Source: Heterohyrax brucei | Lineage: Eukaryota; Chordata; Mammalia; Hyracoidea; Procaviidae | Direction of reading: 5' to 3' | Length of the DNA stretch: 64,000 bases | NCBI GenBank assembly: GCA_028571685.1 | Contig: CM053143.1 | Span: forward strand, 195,617,829 to 195,681,828 | In this document: piece by piece, positions 11,268-21,485 of the stretch | How positions within the stretch are numbered: the first letter of the stretch is position 1 | Layout: each line of letters begins with the position of its first letter | The notes under the pieces: generated by a model | What the model was told of the DNA's origin: nothing | What the model saw: the letters and a program-made list of their open reading frames with translations, nothing else | Database searches by the model: none | Program-made: the position numbers and the translations under genes

Positions 11268-12270
11268 CCTGGAGCTGCTGGGTGGCACTCTGCTGGGCGT
11301 TTCTCTGCTGGGCAGTGCTCTCCTGGGTGGTTCTATGGTGGGCGGTGCTCTGCTAGGCGGTTCTGTGGTGGGTGGTGGTGCCCTGCTGGGCGTTTCTCTG
11401 CTAGGCAGTGCTCTCCTGGGTGGTTCTTCGGTGGAGAAATTTTACTGGATGTGCTCTGCTCGACATTTCTCTGATATTTCTATGGTGGGCGGTGCTCTGC
11501 TGGGCAGTTCTATGGTGGGCGGTGGTGCTCTGCTGGGCAGTTCTGTGGTGGGGTGAATTTTACTGGATTTGCTCTGCTGGGCATTTCCCTGTTGAGCAGT
11601 GCTCTGCTGGGCGGTTCTGTGGTGGGCGGTGCTCTGCTGGGCGGTTCTAGGGCGGGCAGTTCTCTGCTGGGCGGTTCTAGGGTGGGCGGTGCTCTACTGG
11701 GCAGTATGGTGGGCAGTAGTCTGCTGGGCAGTTCTACGGTGGGCACTGTTTTCCCAGGGGGCTCCATGGTGGACAGTGCTCTACTGGAAGGTGCTCTGCT
11801 GGTCAGTTCTATGGAGGGAAGTCTTCTATAGCGTAGTCCTATAATGTGGTTCTACTGAGGATGGTGCTCTGCTGGGTGGTTCCATGGTGGGCACTGTTCT
11901 GCTGGGTGGTTGTGTGGTAGGTGGTCCTATGATGAGCAGTGTTCTGTGGGGTGGTTCTGTGGTGGGTTCCATTGTATTCTACTGGATGGCGCTTTGCTTG
12001 GTGGTTCTATGATGGGCAGTGCACTTCTGGGCATTTCTGTGATGGGCAGTGTTCTGCTAGGTGGTTCTGTGGTGGATGACATTCTGCTGGGTGGTTCTAT
12101 GGTGAGCAGTGTGCTACTTGGCAGCTCTCTAGTGAGTGGTTCTAGAGTGGGCAGTTGTATGATGGGGGGAGCCGTGCTGGGCAGTTCTATGCTGTGTGGT
12201 TCTGTGGTGGGCAGTTCCATAGTGGGGGTGGTGCTGTACTGGGCAGTTCTATGGTGGGTTCCATGGTGTT
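11268..12270. repeat. Minisatellite, ~30-bp unit, about 30 copies
   Basis: Units like gtgggcggtgctctgctggg plus cggttctat, ~30 bp with shorter and longer variants. The plus strand is strongly G/T-rich and poor in A. Because many units are multiples of three, the frame gives decapeptide-like repeats (VGGALLGSSM) in three successive pieces, 11185-11556, 11553-11831 and 11910-12311. I regard these as by-products, not a gene. Confidence 0.92.
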
Positions 12271-12784
12271 CTACTGGACCGTACCCTGCTGGTGTTGGCT
12301 GCAAGCTTTAGACAAGGCTGAGTCTCCCCAGGTTCTGCTGGGAGGTTCTGGTATGTGCTGCTCTGACTGTTTCTGTGGTAGAGTGCCAACGCACCTTAGG
12401 AAGACCAACGAGCCCTCCAAAAGACTTCCTGGCGGTGCTGACCATCACAGAGTCCACAGGAAGCTGAGATGACAGCCCTGGCCAACAGTGCACTCCTGTG
12501 GTGGGGGCTGGGCCTCAGCCCTCACAGACCCCGAGCCGGTAACTCTGACAGCTCTTCATACAGACTCAGGCAGACCCAGCTGCCCACGGGAGGGCCGTCG
12601 TTTCCTGGAGTGGTGCTACTGTCCCTCAAAGACCAGTGGACATTCTTTCATTCCCAAGTGACTGACTCCAGAAACACCCCAAAGCATCTCAGGAATGTGG
12701 GGCTTCAGCAGAAAACAATGGAAGGTCTGGAGGCAAGCCCATTCTTTAGGGGAGCTTCGGGGTGGGAGGGGTCAGGGCAATGAA

Positions 12785-12935
12785 GAAAGGCAAGGAGGAG
12801 AGGGGGAGGGAGGGAGGGAGGGAAGGGGAGGAGAGGGAGGGAAGGGGAGGGGAAGGAGGGGGGAGGGATGGGGGAGGGATGGAGAGGAGGGAGGGAGGGG
12901 AGGGAGGGAGGGGAGGGAGGGAGAGGAGGAGGGAG
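12785..12935. repeat. (GGGA)n purine run
   Basis: About 150 bp of G and A only, in gggagggagg and ggggaagg patterns. It could form triplex or G-quadruplex structures on the plus strand. Confidence 0.9.
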
Positions 12936-13491
12936 CGAACGAATGAACAAACCAACGGCTGGAGAGCGCAACCCGGGAGCAGGGCGGGCTGCAAGCGACA
13001 GAGCCGCTTAGAGCCTCTGCCTGGCAGCGCAGAGCACGGCTCCCCTGCTCTCCGGAGCAGGCTCGTGCACTAGGACCGTTAGGATCAGACGGCAGAACGG
13101 CTCAGACCATGAGGACCCAGACTGTCACTCAGAAGTCGCTGGACAGACTCATGGAAGCTGTTCACTGAAATGTTTCCACAGAGGCCTGAAGGAGAAAGCA
13201 AGGCGTCCAGAGAGCTGTGCGGAGAGAAACCATTGAGCGGGGCGCGGCCGGTCCGCACGAAGACGCTCCCAGCAGCCGAGAACCCACAGCTCGACGGAGG
13301 CTGCTGCGGCTGAACTCCGCCCCGCGAGCAGAGAGGAAGTCCTGGCCCTGCGTCCCTGACTGTGGCTGTTGAGGGAAACAGGTGTCTGCCTACAGCTGCT
13401 GTCAGTGAAGTTAGCTAAGTCAGACGGAGAGGGCGGATCGGATCCTCAGCTCTCTGGAGCCAACCACAGCTGTTCAGTTGGTCGGCCTTGT

Positions 13492-13630
13492 GGCAACCCC
13501 CGGGGCTGCAGAGCAGAACTGCCTCATAGGGCCTCGTGGATGCCACCTGCACAGCAGACTGCCATGCTGTCCTCCCACAGCACCGCTGGCTGGGTTCCAA
13601 ATTTTAGCAGTCAAGCATAAACCGCCTGTG
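13492..13630 (-). mobile_element. AfroSINE
   Basis: Contains gcagagcagaactgcctcat with a following agggcctcgtgg, then ctggctgggttccaaatttt, which is the antisense of the AfroSINE core and head. Moderately diverged. Confidence 0.7.
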
Positions 13631-13989
13631 GCATTTGAAGCAATAGAGATCATTTCTGTAACTAGGAGTTACTCTTAAAAACCTGTGAAAGTCGACCTCC
13701 CTAAATTTTGATGAACCTGGAAAACAGTAAAAACAGTATCAACTACAGCGACCCGTCCTTCAGCCCTGTGAACACCTGGGCTCGCTCAGTAGTGACCTCG
13801 GGGACAGTTAGGGGAGTTATTCATTAACTGAGGTCCTCAACAGATTGCTGCTCTTAGTTTCTTATTCTGTGATTGTCTTTGAACATTCCTTACTTTGTCT
13901 AAGACAATGTTTTGCTTAAATGTTTCTAAATTGCAAGCCATCCAAGTAAAAACAGTTTCTCTTTCTAAAACGCGTTGCTGTAAAGTGTG

Positions 13990-15130
13990 ACTCGGCCTGA
14001 CCCAGGGCCACGCTGGCTGTAACAGGAACACCACCCGAGCCAGCGCCATCCTCCTGATGGCTCCGTGACCGGCTGCGGCAGCCGTCGTGTCAGCCCGTCT
14101 CTCACGGACCCTCTGCCGAGCATGACGTCCTTCTCCGGGGACGGACCCCTCTGGGTCATGTGTCCAGAGCACAGGAAACAAAGCCCGTCGTCCCTGCTTC
14201 TCAGGGGTGCTCAGGCGGCCCTCTTCCCAGACAGACCTGTTCCCTCCGTGGCAGTGTGTGATGTGGTCAGCGCCCCTCACCGACACCAGCATGCAAATTC
14301 ACCAGTCCTCTGCTCTTCCTTCTTCACTGTCCAGTTTTTGCCAAGTACATGAGGTGACTGAGAGTGTCATGGCTTGGGTCGGGCACGCCTGAGTCCTCAG
14401 AGCGTCACCTGTGCCTTAGGACACGGCAGACCTGCCTGACGCCGTGTGTCATTTGAGTTCTTGGCTGCCGTGTCTAGGTGTGCTGCCCGTGGACCCAGGT
14501 CACAGGAAATCTGACAGCTTCCGTCTTCTCTCCATGATGCTGCTCACTGGTCCAGTTGTGAGGACGCTTGTTTCCTCGACGTTGAGGTGCAGTCCCTACC
14601 GAGGGCTGTGGTCTTTGATTTTCATCAGGAAGGGCTTCAGGTTCTTGTCCCTCCTAGCCAGCAGGGCTGTGTCCTCTGCACGACATAGGTTGTTAGTGAG
14701 TCGTCCTCCAGTCCTGATGCCTTGTTCCGCTTCAGGCAGATCCGCTCCTCAGATTACCTGCTCAGCCTGCAGACTGAACAGCTGCGGTGAAAGGCTACAT
14801 TCCCGGCGCACAGCTTGTCTCCCTGTAACCCCCAGTGTCCCTCCTGTCCAGCCCCTTGGTCCGTGTACAGATTCCTCATGAGCACAGTTAGCGTTCTGGA
14901 ATTCTCATCCTTTGCTGTGTTAGCCATGCTCTGTTATGATCCACACCGTCGCAGGTCTCTGCCTCGTCAGTGAGACACAGGCAAACATCTTTCTGGGGTT
15001 CTCTGCTCTCAGCCAGGAGCTCTCTGATATTGGCCGTGGTGTCCCTCGTTCCCTGGGCAGCCGGCCACCTCCAACCTTGTGGCTGTTAGCCAAGTGTCTC
15101 GCTACCTGCAACACCAGGGCCTTACAAATG
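13990..15130 (-). mobile_element. RTE-class LINE fragment (BovB/RTE1-like)
   Basis: The antisense text shows the landmarks agcatgacgtccttctccgg (14119-14138), catggcttgggtcgggcac (about 14370), gttgtgaggacgcttgtttc (about 14554) and acataggttgttagtgagtc (about 14683). In minus sense the last two encode decayed parts of the reverse transcriptase around the YADD motif and the following LTTGP segment. Several stops and indels break it. It is an old, inactive copy. Confidence 0.75.
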
Positions 15131-15689
15131 TCCTTGTTGCCCACGACTTAGGAGGCCGCACGTAAATCTGCAGTGTCAGCTGCTCTTAAAAAACCAAGTG
15201 GCTAGCAACCGGAGCCTGCGGGGCGGTGGCCACCCGGAGGGCTGGGCGTGTGGCAGAAGTGAGGCGCGGGCGTGGGAGGGTATGTGCTGTCCACTCTGCC
15301 TCTGTGTCCAGGGCTGTCTCCCTCACTGCAGCCCCTGCTGGACCCAGCCACCAGCCTGGACCCCGCTCTCAGCCTGGACCCCACTCTCAGTGCCGACCCC
15401 TGCTCACAGCCCACCTGGACCCCTGCCCCTGGAGTCAGCTGTCTCTGAGAAGGGTTCCAAGGGCTGTGTCACTGGATGGTTTTACTCTGAATTCCAGACG
15501 CAAACAGACGCCAGGCCACCTTCAAGGGTGCTATATCGTCCTCAGGTGGACCGCTTTGGCAGCGGCTCACCATGCCCCCTCCTACAGCACCTTGCCGGGC
15601 TATACCTCCAGCTTCGGGCAGCAGCAGAGCCCGCCCGCCACCTGGGCCCCACGGGCTGCACGGAGAGGAAACCAAAGCCACCCACCAAA

Positions 15690-15845
15690 CCCACCGCTGC
15701 ACGCTGACTCCGACTCAGAGCCACCCCACAGGACAGAGCGGAACCAGCCCGCAGGGTCTCCACGTGGGGGCTGCTGCCTTGTTCTCCCACGGAGCAGCGG
15801 CTGAGCTCACCTCTCGTCAGCTGGCAAGCTCGTTAACCACAGCTC
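15690..15845 (-). mobile_element. AfroSINE
   Basis: Antisense pattern: ctgactccgactcagagcca (the tail), then caggacagagcggaaccagc and a head-like cagctggcaagctcgttaac. Diverged but ordered as expected. Confidence 0.75.
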
Positions 15846-15874
15846 CTCCTGTGAGACTCACCAACTCAACATCA

Positions 15875-16035
15875 AACGATCCCCATCGGGTCAGCTCCAA
15901 CTCGCGGAGTCCCAGGTACTGAGTCCGGTGGCTCCACAGCACCTTCTTGGCTGTCATCCTCACAGACTGCCAGGCCTTTCTTCTGCGGCACCTCCAGGGA
16001 GGCTTGAATGGCTGGCCTTTAGGTGCGCACCCTGG
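15875..16035 (-). mobile_element. AfroSINE, long variant
   Basis: Antisense order: atcgggtcagctccaactcg, a long middle, then gactgccaggcctttcttct and ggcttgaatggctggccttt, matching the AfroSINE variant that carries an 'agaaaggcctggc' block. Confidence 0.65.
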
Positions 16036-17044
16036 GAGCTATCCCCTATTTTCCTTCCCATGCATTTCTCCATTGTCCCGGAGGTCTCCGGAGCAGGGGT
16101 CACGTTCATGGTGAGAAATGGACCCCAGCATGCAGGTCAGCTGCTCTGTGAGGGGGCACGTGGCAGGGTGAGTGTCCCAGTGACAAAAGCTCTGCCCACT
16201 GCTGCCTCTCTGCCCATCTCCACCACATCCAGGCGGCAGCAACCTGCAGGTCACTGGGCTGCTGAGCTGGCTGTGACTGTCTGACGTATGGCACTTAGTG
16301 TGCCCAGGGCTGTGTCACCCCCGGCTCACCCTGCACGCCTCTGTGGCAGCATGCCAGGGGCACCGGCCTCCTGAGCCGGCTGTGACCGTCTGTCTCGTGA
16401 GCCCCACTGAGTGTTGGGTGCTCTGTGCTCTCCGGTCCCCTGGATTCCCCCGGATCTGCCCGGGGCACACCCCCACCCGCTGGCTCCCACTGTCATTAGT
16501 TCAGGCCCGAAACATGAACCCCACAGAGTCACCTGAGCTGCGTGATTGCAGACAGGGGTCTATTCTCAGGAAATCCTTGCTTTGACAGACTAATGCAGCT
16601 TAATGTCGCCAACGATGACACAGAAATTACCAGAACCCTGCTGCAGTTCTGCTCTCGAAATCACATTTTTTTACACGCCAGAAGGTAATTAATTCCCCAC
16701 AAAGGCCGACAGGTGGTCTGATCCCCAGCTGTCGGCTGGAGGGGCTTACATAGGCTGAATGAGAACCCCTGGAGGGTGGGACCAAGCTCTGCTTCCAGCT
16801 CCAGGAGCGGGGCCAGCCCTGCTGCCCCTCAGGCCGCTGGGGGGCCACAGGGCTCGCCCACCACGCCCAGGGCCTTTTCCTGATGGGAAGGAGACGGGCC
16901 TGATGCGACAGCGGTCACCGCAGTGTGGTGGGCCTTGGGGGCCAGGAGGCGGCTGGAGGCGGGGGCACTCAGCCCCACACTGCGCCCTGTCGTGAGGGTT
17001 GCCAACTTCAGCTCTATGACTTGGATCGGACATCAGGACAGAAC

Positions 17045-17300
17045 AGTCGCTGGTGAACGGTGTCATGCTTGGTGGCGCTGAGGGTCCGTGAGAACAAGGA
17101 CACCCTCCGTGAGGCCGACCGACGTCCTAGCTGTGGTGGTCAAGACCAGGAAACGCAGCCCAAGACAGGGGCCACAACGACAAGCTCAGACATCCCCAGT
17201 AGTCGCAGCGATGGTGCAGGACTGGGAAGTGATTCGTTCTGTGGTGTCAGTGACCCAAGCCGGGCTGACTCGACGGCAGCGGATGACAACACCCGCGTGC
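17045..17300 (+). mobile_element. RTE-class LINE, 3' end
   Basis: Contains cttggtggcgctgagggtcc, gcgatggtgcaggactggga, attcgttctgtggtgtcagt and the end gggctgactcgacggcagcg followed by 'atgacaacac'. This is the RTE 3' end; its last ~35 bp match the AfroSINE tail. Confidence 0.7.
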
Positions 17301-18209
17301 TAGGCATGAGACTGGCGGTGGGGCTGCTTCCTGCTCTATTTGGCACACAGTAGGTGCTCACACGTGTGCTGAAATAACTCGACAAAACAGGCACGCCACT
17401 CTATGTCCCAGATTGGGAAACGGAGCCCCAGAGGCAGAGCCACGGGTTCTGCGCCTCCAGAGCCCGGTCGGGTGAGACGTGAAACACACAGAAACGCGCA
17501 AGCCCGGGGAGCCTCCTCGGCGGAGGGCCATCTGGGCAGGGTCTTCAGGTGTCAGCAGGGTGGGCCAGGGGAGAACGAGAGGTCCGCGGGAAGGTCTGCT
17601 CCTCCCGCCTCCTTGTCCAGGTGAGTGCACTCCCTCACCTCCCCCACTCCCACATCTTGCTTGGGGGTGCTCACACCGCCTTCATTTCTCCCCGCAGACT
17701 CGGGGACACTGGCTGACCTGTCTGTGGTCACGCTCAGCGAGTGCATTCCCTCCCGCCACCGCGGCAGCAGGGTGGGCTTCCTGAGCCCAGCCCTGGCCAG
17801 CCAGATGTCAGCATCTGTAGCACAAGCATCCCCTGAGCCTCTGCTGTTGCCACGGGAATGAGCCTGGACTGGTCCTGGGAGGACAGTGCCTGATGCGAAA
17901 GGCTGCCCAGCAGAGCCACCCGGCTGAGCCCACCCACCAACCTGGAGACTAAGTGACTGCTGTGTGAGACCGCCTCGTTACACAGCGACCTCGGGAAGCG
18001 CCGACTGATACACGTCCCCTCCCTGGCTGACTCCCAGCACACCCGAGGGCGCCACGTGGGGTTGTGCCTGGTCCTCTCCACCGTGTGGGTGTCCCTCTGA
18101 GCATCTTCTCACTTGTCTAATCGCTGACCTCCCCACGTTCTGCAGCCACCTGCCCCCCCCCCCGCCCCACTGCCACGCCAGGGGCATGTGACGTGGGCAG
18201 AGCACTCAC

Positions 18210-18356
18210 GGGCTTGCAGTTGGTGGGTTTCCCGTTCATGTCAGTGCTGGGGGGCGTCAGGTGAGTCCAGTCACGGCCCTGGTTGTAGGTGATGACGGTC
18301 ACCACCTTCCCATCGATCTTCTGGTTCGCCAGGAAGACGCCTCTCACCCCTCTCAC
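18210..18356 (-). CDS. SORCS2: SORCS2 exon g
   Basis: A 147-nt exon, 49 codons, phase 0-0, with AG at 18358-18357 and donor GTGAGT from 18209. It encodes VRGVRGVFLANQKIDGKVV, then TVITYNQGRDWTHLTPPS, and ends TDMNGKPTNCKP. TYNQGRDW is an Asp-box variant (Asn in place of Asp, as in the human TYNKGRDW). MFLANKKI/VFLANQKI is a SorCS signature and the Q form is typical of SORCS2. The cysteine in TNCKP pairs within the propeller in known sortilin structures (inference from family). The exon is intact. Confidence 0.97.
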
Positions 18357-18853
18357 CTGGCACAGAGACACGGAAAGGGTCATCGTGACGAGCTGCTGAG
18401 CATGCTGGGGACACGCCTGCTGGCCTCTGGCACCTGGCTAAGCTCTGGGCACAGCTCCCGCCACCCCACAGCCGCCTGTGGCCAGCACTGCGGTCAGCAC
18501 GACTGATGGGTGTTCCCTGCCAGGGGACTGTCTGAGGCCCAGCTCACTGCACATCCAGGAGGCCAGTGGGGACCCAAAGGGTGAGGACCCCTGAGGGAAA
18601 CAGAGAACCAGAGAGATGCAGAGACAGAGACAGAGAGACAGGGACAGAGACTCTGAGAGACAGACAGTGAGACAGAGACAGAAACAGAAAAACAGAGACA
18701 GGGAGAGACAGAGAAACAGAAAAAACAGACACAGAGACAGAAAGCATACGAGAGCACCCATGAGAAGAGGGAGGATGCCGGCAGGTGTGGGGACGCCCGC
18801 CTGGCCCACCGTGAAGCCCCCAGGTGTGCCCCGCACCCAGCCGCTGCGCCCAC
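18357..18853 (-). other. SORCS2: SORCS2 intron f-g
   Basis: 497 bp, with a (CAGAGA)n run in its middle (18605-18745) and otherwise unique sequence. Confidence 0.85.
18605..18745. repeat. (CAGAGA)n simple repeat
   Basis: About 140 bp of imperfect gagacagaga repeats. In transcript sense this is a CT-rich run in the middle of a short intron, about 100 bp from the donor of exon f. Confidence 0.9.
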
Positions 18854-19033
18854 CTCCAGCACGTCCACCAGCACGCTCTCCTCGGCCTGCCGCGAGCTGC
18901 GCACGTGCTCCAGCACCAGCGAGTAGAGTTCGCCGCTGGGGTCCGACTGGTACAGGTTGTACGTGTCCACCTGGTGCCACTCCTGCACCGCCAGGAACAC
19001 CCGGCTCTCATCGGTGCTGATGATCTGCAGGTC
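18854..19033 (-). CDS. SORCS2: SORCS2 exon f
   Basis: The largest exon here, 180 nt and 60 codons, phase 0-0. The acceptor is AG at 19035-19034 and the donor is GT at 18853-18852. It starts DLQIISTDESRVFLAVQEWH, continues through DTYNLYQSDPSGELYSLVLE, and ends VRSSRQAEESVLVDVLE. ISTDE, VQEWxQxDTYNLY and the SSR region are strongly conserved in the SorCS subfamily propeller. Differences from remembered human sequence are scattered substitutions without indels. A GC-rich minisatellite starts only about 30 bp upstream of the acceptor in transcript sense. Confidence 0.97.
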
Positions 19034-19059
19034 CTGGGGGGACAGCGCGGCTGAGGGTG

Positions 19060-19200
19060 GGTGCGGGTCAGGGTGGGAGCGGGGTCAGGGCGGGCATGGG
19101 TCAGGGTGGGAGCGGGGTCAGGGCGGGAGCGGGGTCAGGGCAGGAGCGGGGTCAGGGCGGGCGCGGGTCAGGGTGGGCGCGGGTCAGGTCAGGGCAGACG
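19060..19200. repeat. GC-rich minisatellite, ~17-bp unit, next to exon f acceptor
   Basis: Units like gggagcggggtcagggc, about eight to nine copies with 16-18 bp spacing. In transcript sense each copy contains CTGAC inside a C-rich context. The array begins 26 bp upstream of the AG of exon f. Confidence 0.88.
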
Positions 19201-19384
19201 CAGGTGAGGGTGGGCGCAGGGACGGGACTGCCTCAGGCTCTGCAGGTGCAGGGGGTGGGGGCATGGGTCCGTTTGTCTGTCTGCAGTGGGGAGGAGGCTG
19301 TCCCGCCCCATCGGCAAGCCAGCCCTGGGGGCTCTTCCTCCCTGAGGCCCCGTCCTGAGCCTCAGGTGAGTAATTGGTCCTTCT

Positions 19385-19500
19385 TTGGCTCTGCAGGACT
19401 TTATGGAGCACCTACTGTGTGCCAGGCTTTGCTGGGCCTGGTGAGAGTGGGGAGCAGACAGGCACCTGCCTCGGGGAGCCTCTCAGGGCTGAGGAACACT
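19385..19500. repeat. Ancient L2/MIR-type fragment
   Basis: Contains ttatggagcacctactgtgt followed by gccaggctttgctgg and a 'gacaggcacctgcctcgggg' block, the familiar mammalian 'tttattgagcacctactatgtgccaggcac' motif. Family assignment is uncertain. Confidence 0.6.
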
Positions 19501-19754
19501 GTGATTAGGGCACGCCAGCAGCAGGCTTTGTCCTGAAGGTGGTTCAGACACTTCTTGCATACTGGTTGGCAGCCTGCTCTCTCATGTTGTACGGGGAGCA
19601 TTTCTTCCACCACTAAGCTCGTCGTGTCACTCACAAGACTGCGTGAGATTCTGTTCTGTGGGCACACTGTGGTTCAGCGGGCCGTTCTGTGGGCATACTG
19701 CGGTTCAGCGGGCCGTTTCCCTGCTGCAGACCCTCGGTCATCGTTGGTGATGGT

Positions 19755-19958
19755 CCTGGGCACTGTGGAGTCAGTTCTGACTCCCAGCAACTCTTCCCAA
19801 CAGAAGGGCCATCTTCAGAGTCCCTGTCACGCTGGAGCCCACTGTCGCAGCCACTGTGTCTGCCCACCTCTTTGGGGGTCTTCCTCTTTTTCACAGACTC
19901 TGCCTTCGCAAGCATGATGTCCTTCTCTAGGGACTGGTCCCTTCTGACCTGGCCAAAG
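19755..19958 (-). mobile_element. RTE-class LINE, 3' part (left of mariner)
   Basis: Antisense text: gtggagtcagttctgactcc (tail), cgcagccactgtgtctgccc, gggggtcttcctctttttca and agcatgatgtccttctctag, all RTE 3'-region landmarks. In minus sense the peptide RRDQSLEKDIMLAK is the decayed C-terminal motif. It stops abruptly at 'tggccaaag', where the mariner element begins, and resumes at 20465. Confidence 0.8.
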
Positions 19959-20464
19959 GGGCCCAACAATTAAGTCTGCACACTTAACTGTTCTAAGTGA
20001 TCTGGACCTTACTGCTGACAGCCACCCTTCAAAGCGCCCCCTTGGGAAGCTGGGCACCAACACTTAGGGCACCCTTCAGAGCAATTTTGGAACTCTTCCT
20101 GGAATGGCTATTGTACACAGTGGCAAGTTTGTGACCTTAATTGTACGGTTGTCAGTGAGGGACTTCTTAACCAGGAAACAACTGTATTGAAGCATTCTCC
20201 CTACCCACCTGATCTGGCCCGCAGTGACTTCTTCATTTACCCAGAGACACAGGAAATACTGAATTGAAAGGAAAACATCTTGATGACCTTCAGGACATCA
20301 CGGGTAATATGACAACAGTTCTGATGGCCATTCCAGAAAGAGAGTTCCTAACTGCTCTGAAGGGTGGACTAGGCGCTGGTCTCGGTGCACAGCTCCCCAG
20401 GCGGAGTCCTCTGAAGGTGACCGTGGTGATGCGAGGAGCTCACGAACTTCACCGGCAGGCCTCG
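19959..20464 (+). mobile_element. Mariner-derived foldback element, copy 1
   Basis: Left end gcccaacaattaagtctgca and right end (minus sense) similar to cgaggcctgccggtgaagtt form imperfect TIRs. Inside, 20180-20240 carries the acctgatctggcccgcagtg motif (transposase …PDLA.SDF). The right arm (about 20325-20445: ggccattccagaaagagagt … gtggactaggcgctggt) has an inverted counterpart in the left arm (about 20000-20110). The copy lies inside an RTE LINE, so it inserted later. No intact transposase is possible: only the C-terminal third is present, with frame breaks. Confidence 0.85.
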
Positions 20465-20725
20465 GGTGCGAGGTGCAGTCTCACCACCGCTGCTCCCAGG
20501 GAGCATCCCGGCCAGCCGTTTCCCAGGACAGATGTGTGTGTCCTTCCAGCCGCCCACGGCTACACGTCACCAACACCACGATTCAAAGGCGTCGCTTCTC
20601 TGCCCTTCCTCACTTCTCACCCGGTGCTGGCACACAAATGGGGTGTTCGAAAACCCCACGGCTCAGGTCAGGGGCACCTTGGCTTTCTCACACCCAAGAC
20701 TGGGAGCATCCTGAAGGCTCTTGTT
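20465..20725 (-). mobile_element. RTE-class LINE, part right of mariner
   Basis: Continues the copy interrupted at 19958: gtgcgaggtgcagtctcacc, the ccaacaccacgattcaaagg landmark at about 20568 and caggtcaggggcaccttggc near 20665, in the order expected for the antisense strand. Confidence 0.75.
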
Positions 20726-21104
20726 GCTCGGGGTTAAGCCACTTTCTCGGAAGCGTGTAGGAGCGCGATCCCTGGGAGCGGGCGCGGCAGGAGCGCAGGT
20801 GGCCCTGTGTCCTCGCGGCGAGGCAGACGGCCCAGGCGAGTTCCGCTCGTACCTGCCTTTCCTTTGTTCTTGACATACGGGATGTTTTCACATCATTTAT
20901 AGTTGCCTAGCTATTTCCCCATGCTGTCTGTTACACATTTTGTTTCTGTTGGGGAACGAATTTTTTTTTTAAGCCATTCAAAGTAAACAGTTCAAGAAAA
21001 GGACCCCGATGCTTACAGTGAAATCAGAACTGCTCGCCACTGGTACCCTCCGACTGTGACCGGCCGGTGCCCGTGGCGTCACCCCTGACTCTGTGCCTTC
21101 ACCT

Positions 21105-21485
21105 GTACCAGAAGGGAACCCCGCCGGCCCGGCGCCGTCCTCACCGTCGCTGCTACGCTGGGGACCACCACTGCGGCTGTGAGTTCATCCATCTCATGGT
21201 GGGGTCCCCCGGTCTCCTGTCCCTCTCCTTCCCCAACCACGATGCCCTTTCCTGAGGATCAGTCCCTCCTGGTGACGGTCCCGAGGCAGCCAGCTGACAC
21301 CTGCCAGCTGTGTTTCCTCTGGGAGTGATTCGTTTGTCCTCCGCGCGGTCCCCTGTGTGTCCCACACCCTTCACCGACACCCCGGTTTCAATGCACGCGT
21401 CCTTCTGCCGCCCCCTCCTAGGGCCCAGCAACTGAAGAGACCATGGCTTGGGTCAGGTGCACCTTGGTCGTCACGGTGCCATCCT
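21105..21485 (-). mobile_element. RTE-class LINE fragment
   Basis: Landmarks: cgtcctcaccgtcgctgcta, then gttcatccatctcatggtgg, a 'gatcagtccctcctggtgac' block and catggcttgggtcaggtgca near 21443, in antisense order. Decayed. Confidence 0.7.

Larger units (their letters stand above)
8398..18209 (-). other. SORCS2: SORCS2 intron g-h
   Basis: 9.8 kb without a detectable exon. 8580-8690 is a (GGGGGA)-type run. SINEs lie at 9430-9570, 10252-10378, 13492-13630, 15690-15845 and 15875-16035. Minisatellites lie at 9737-10256 and 11268-12270, with a purine run at 12785-12935. RTE fragments lie at 13990-15130 and 17045-17300. 13630-13985 is A/T-richer unique sequence. 16040-17040 and 17300-18200 show no nameable feature apart from a MIR-like trace near 17395-17440. 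Confidence 0.8.

Noticed and set aside
13200..13330. CpG-rich patch considered as a promoter
   Set aside because: Too short, with no first exon or core promoter element nearby, and inside a large intron between confirmed exons.
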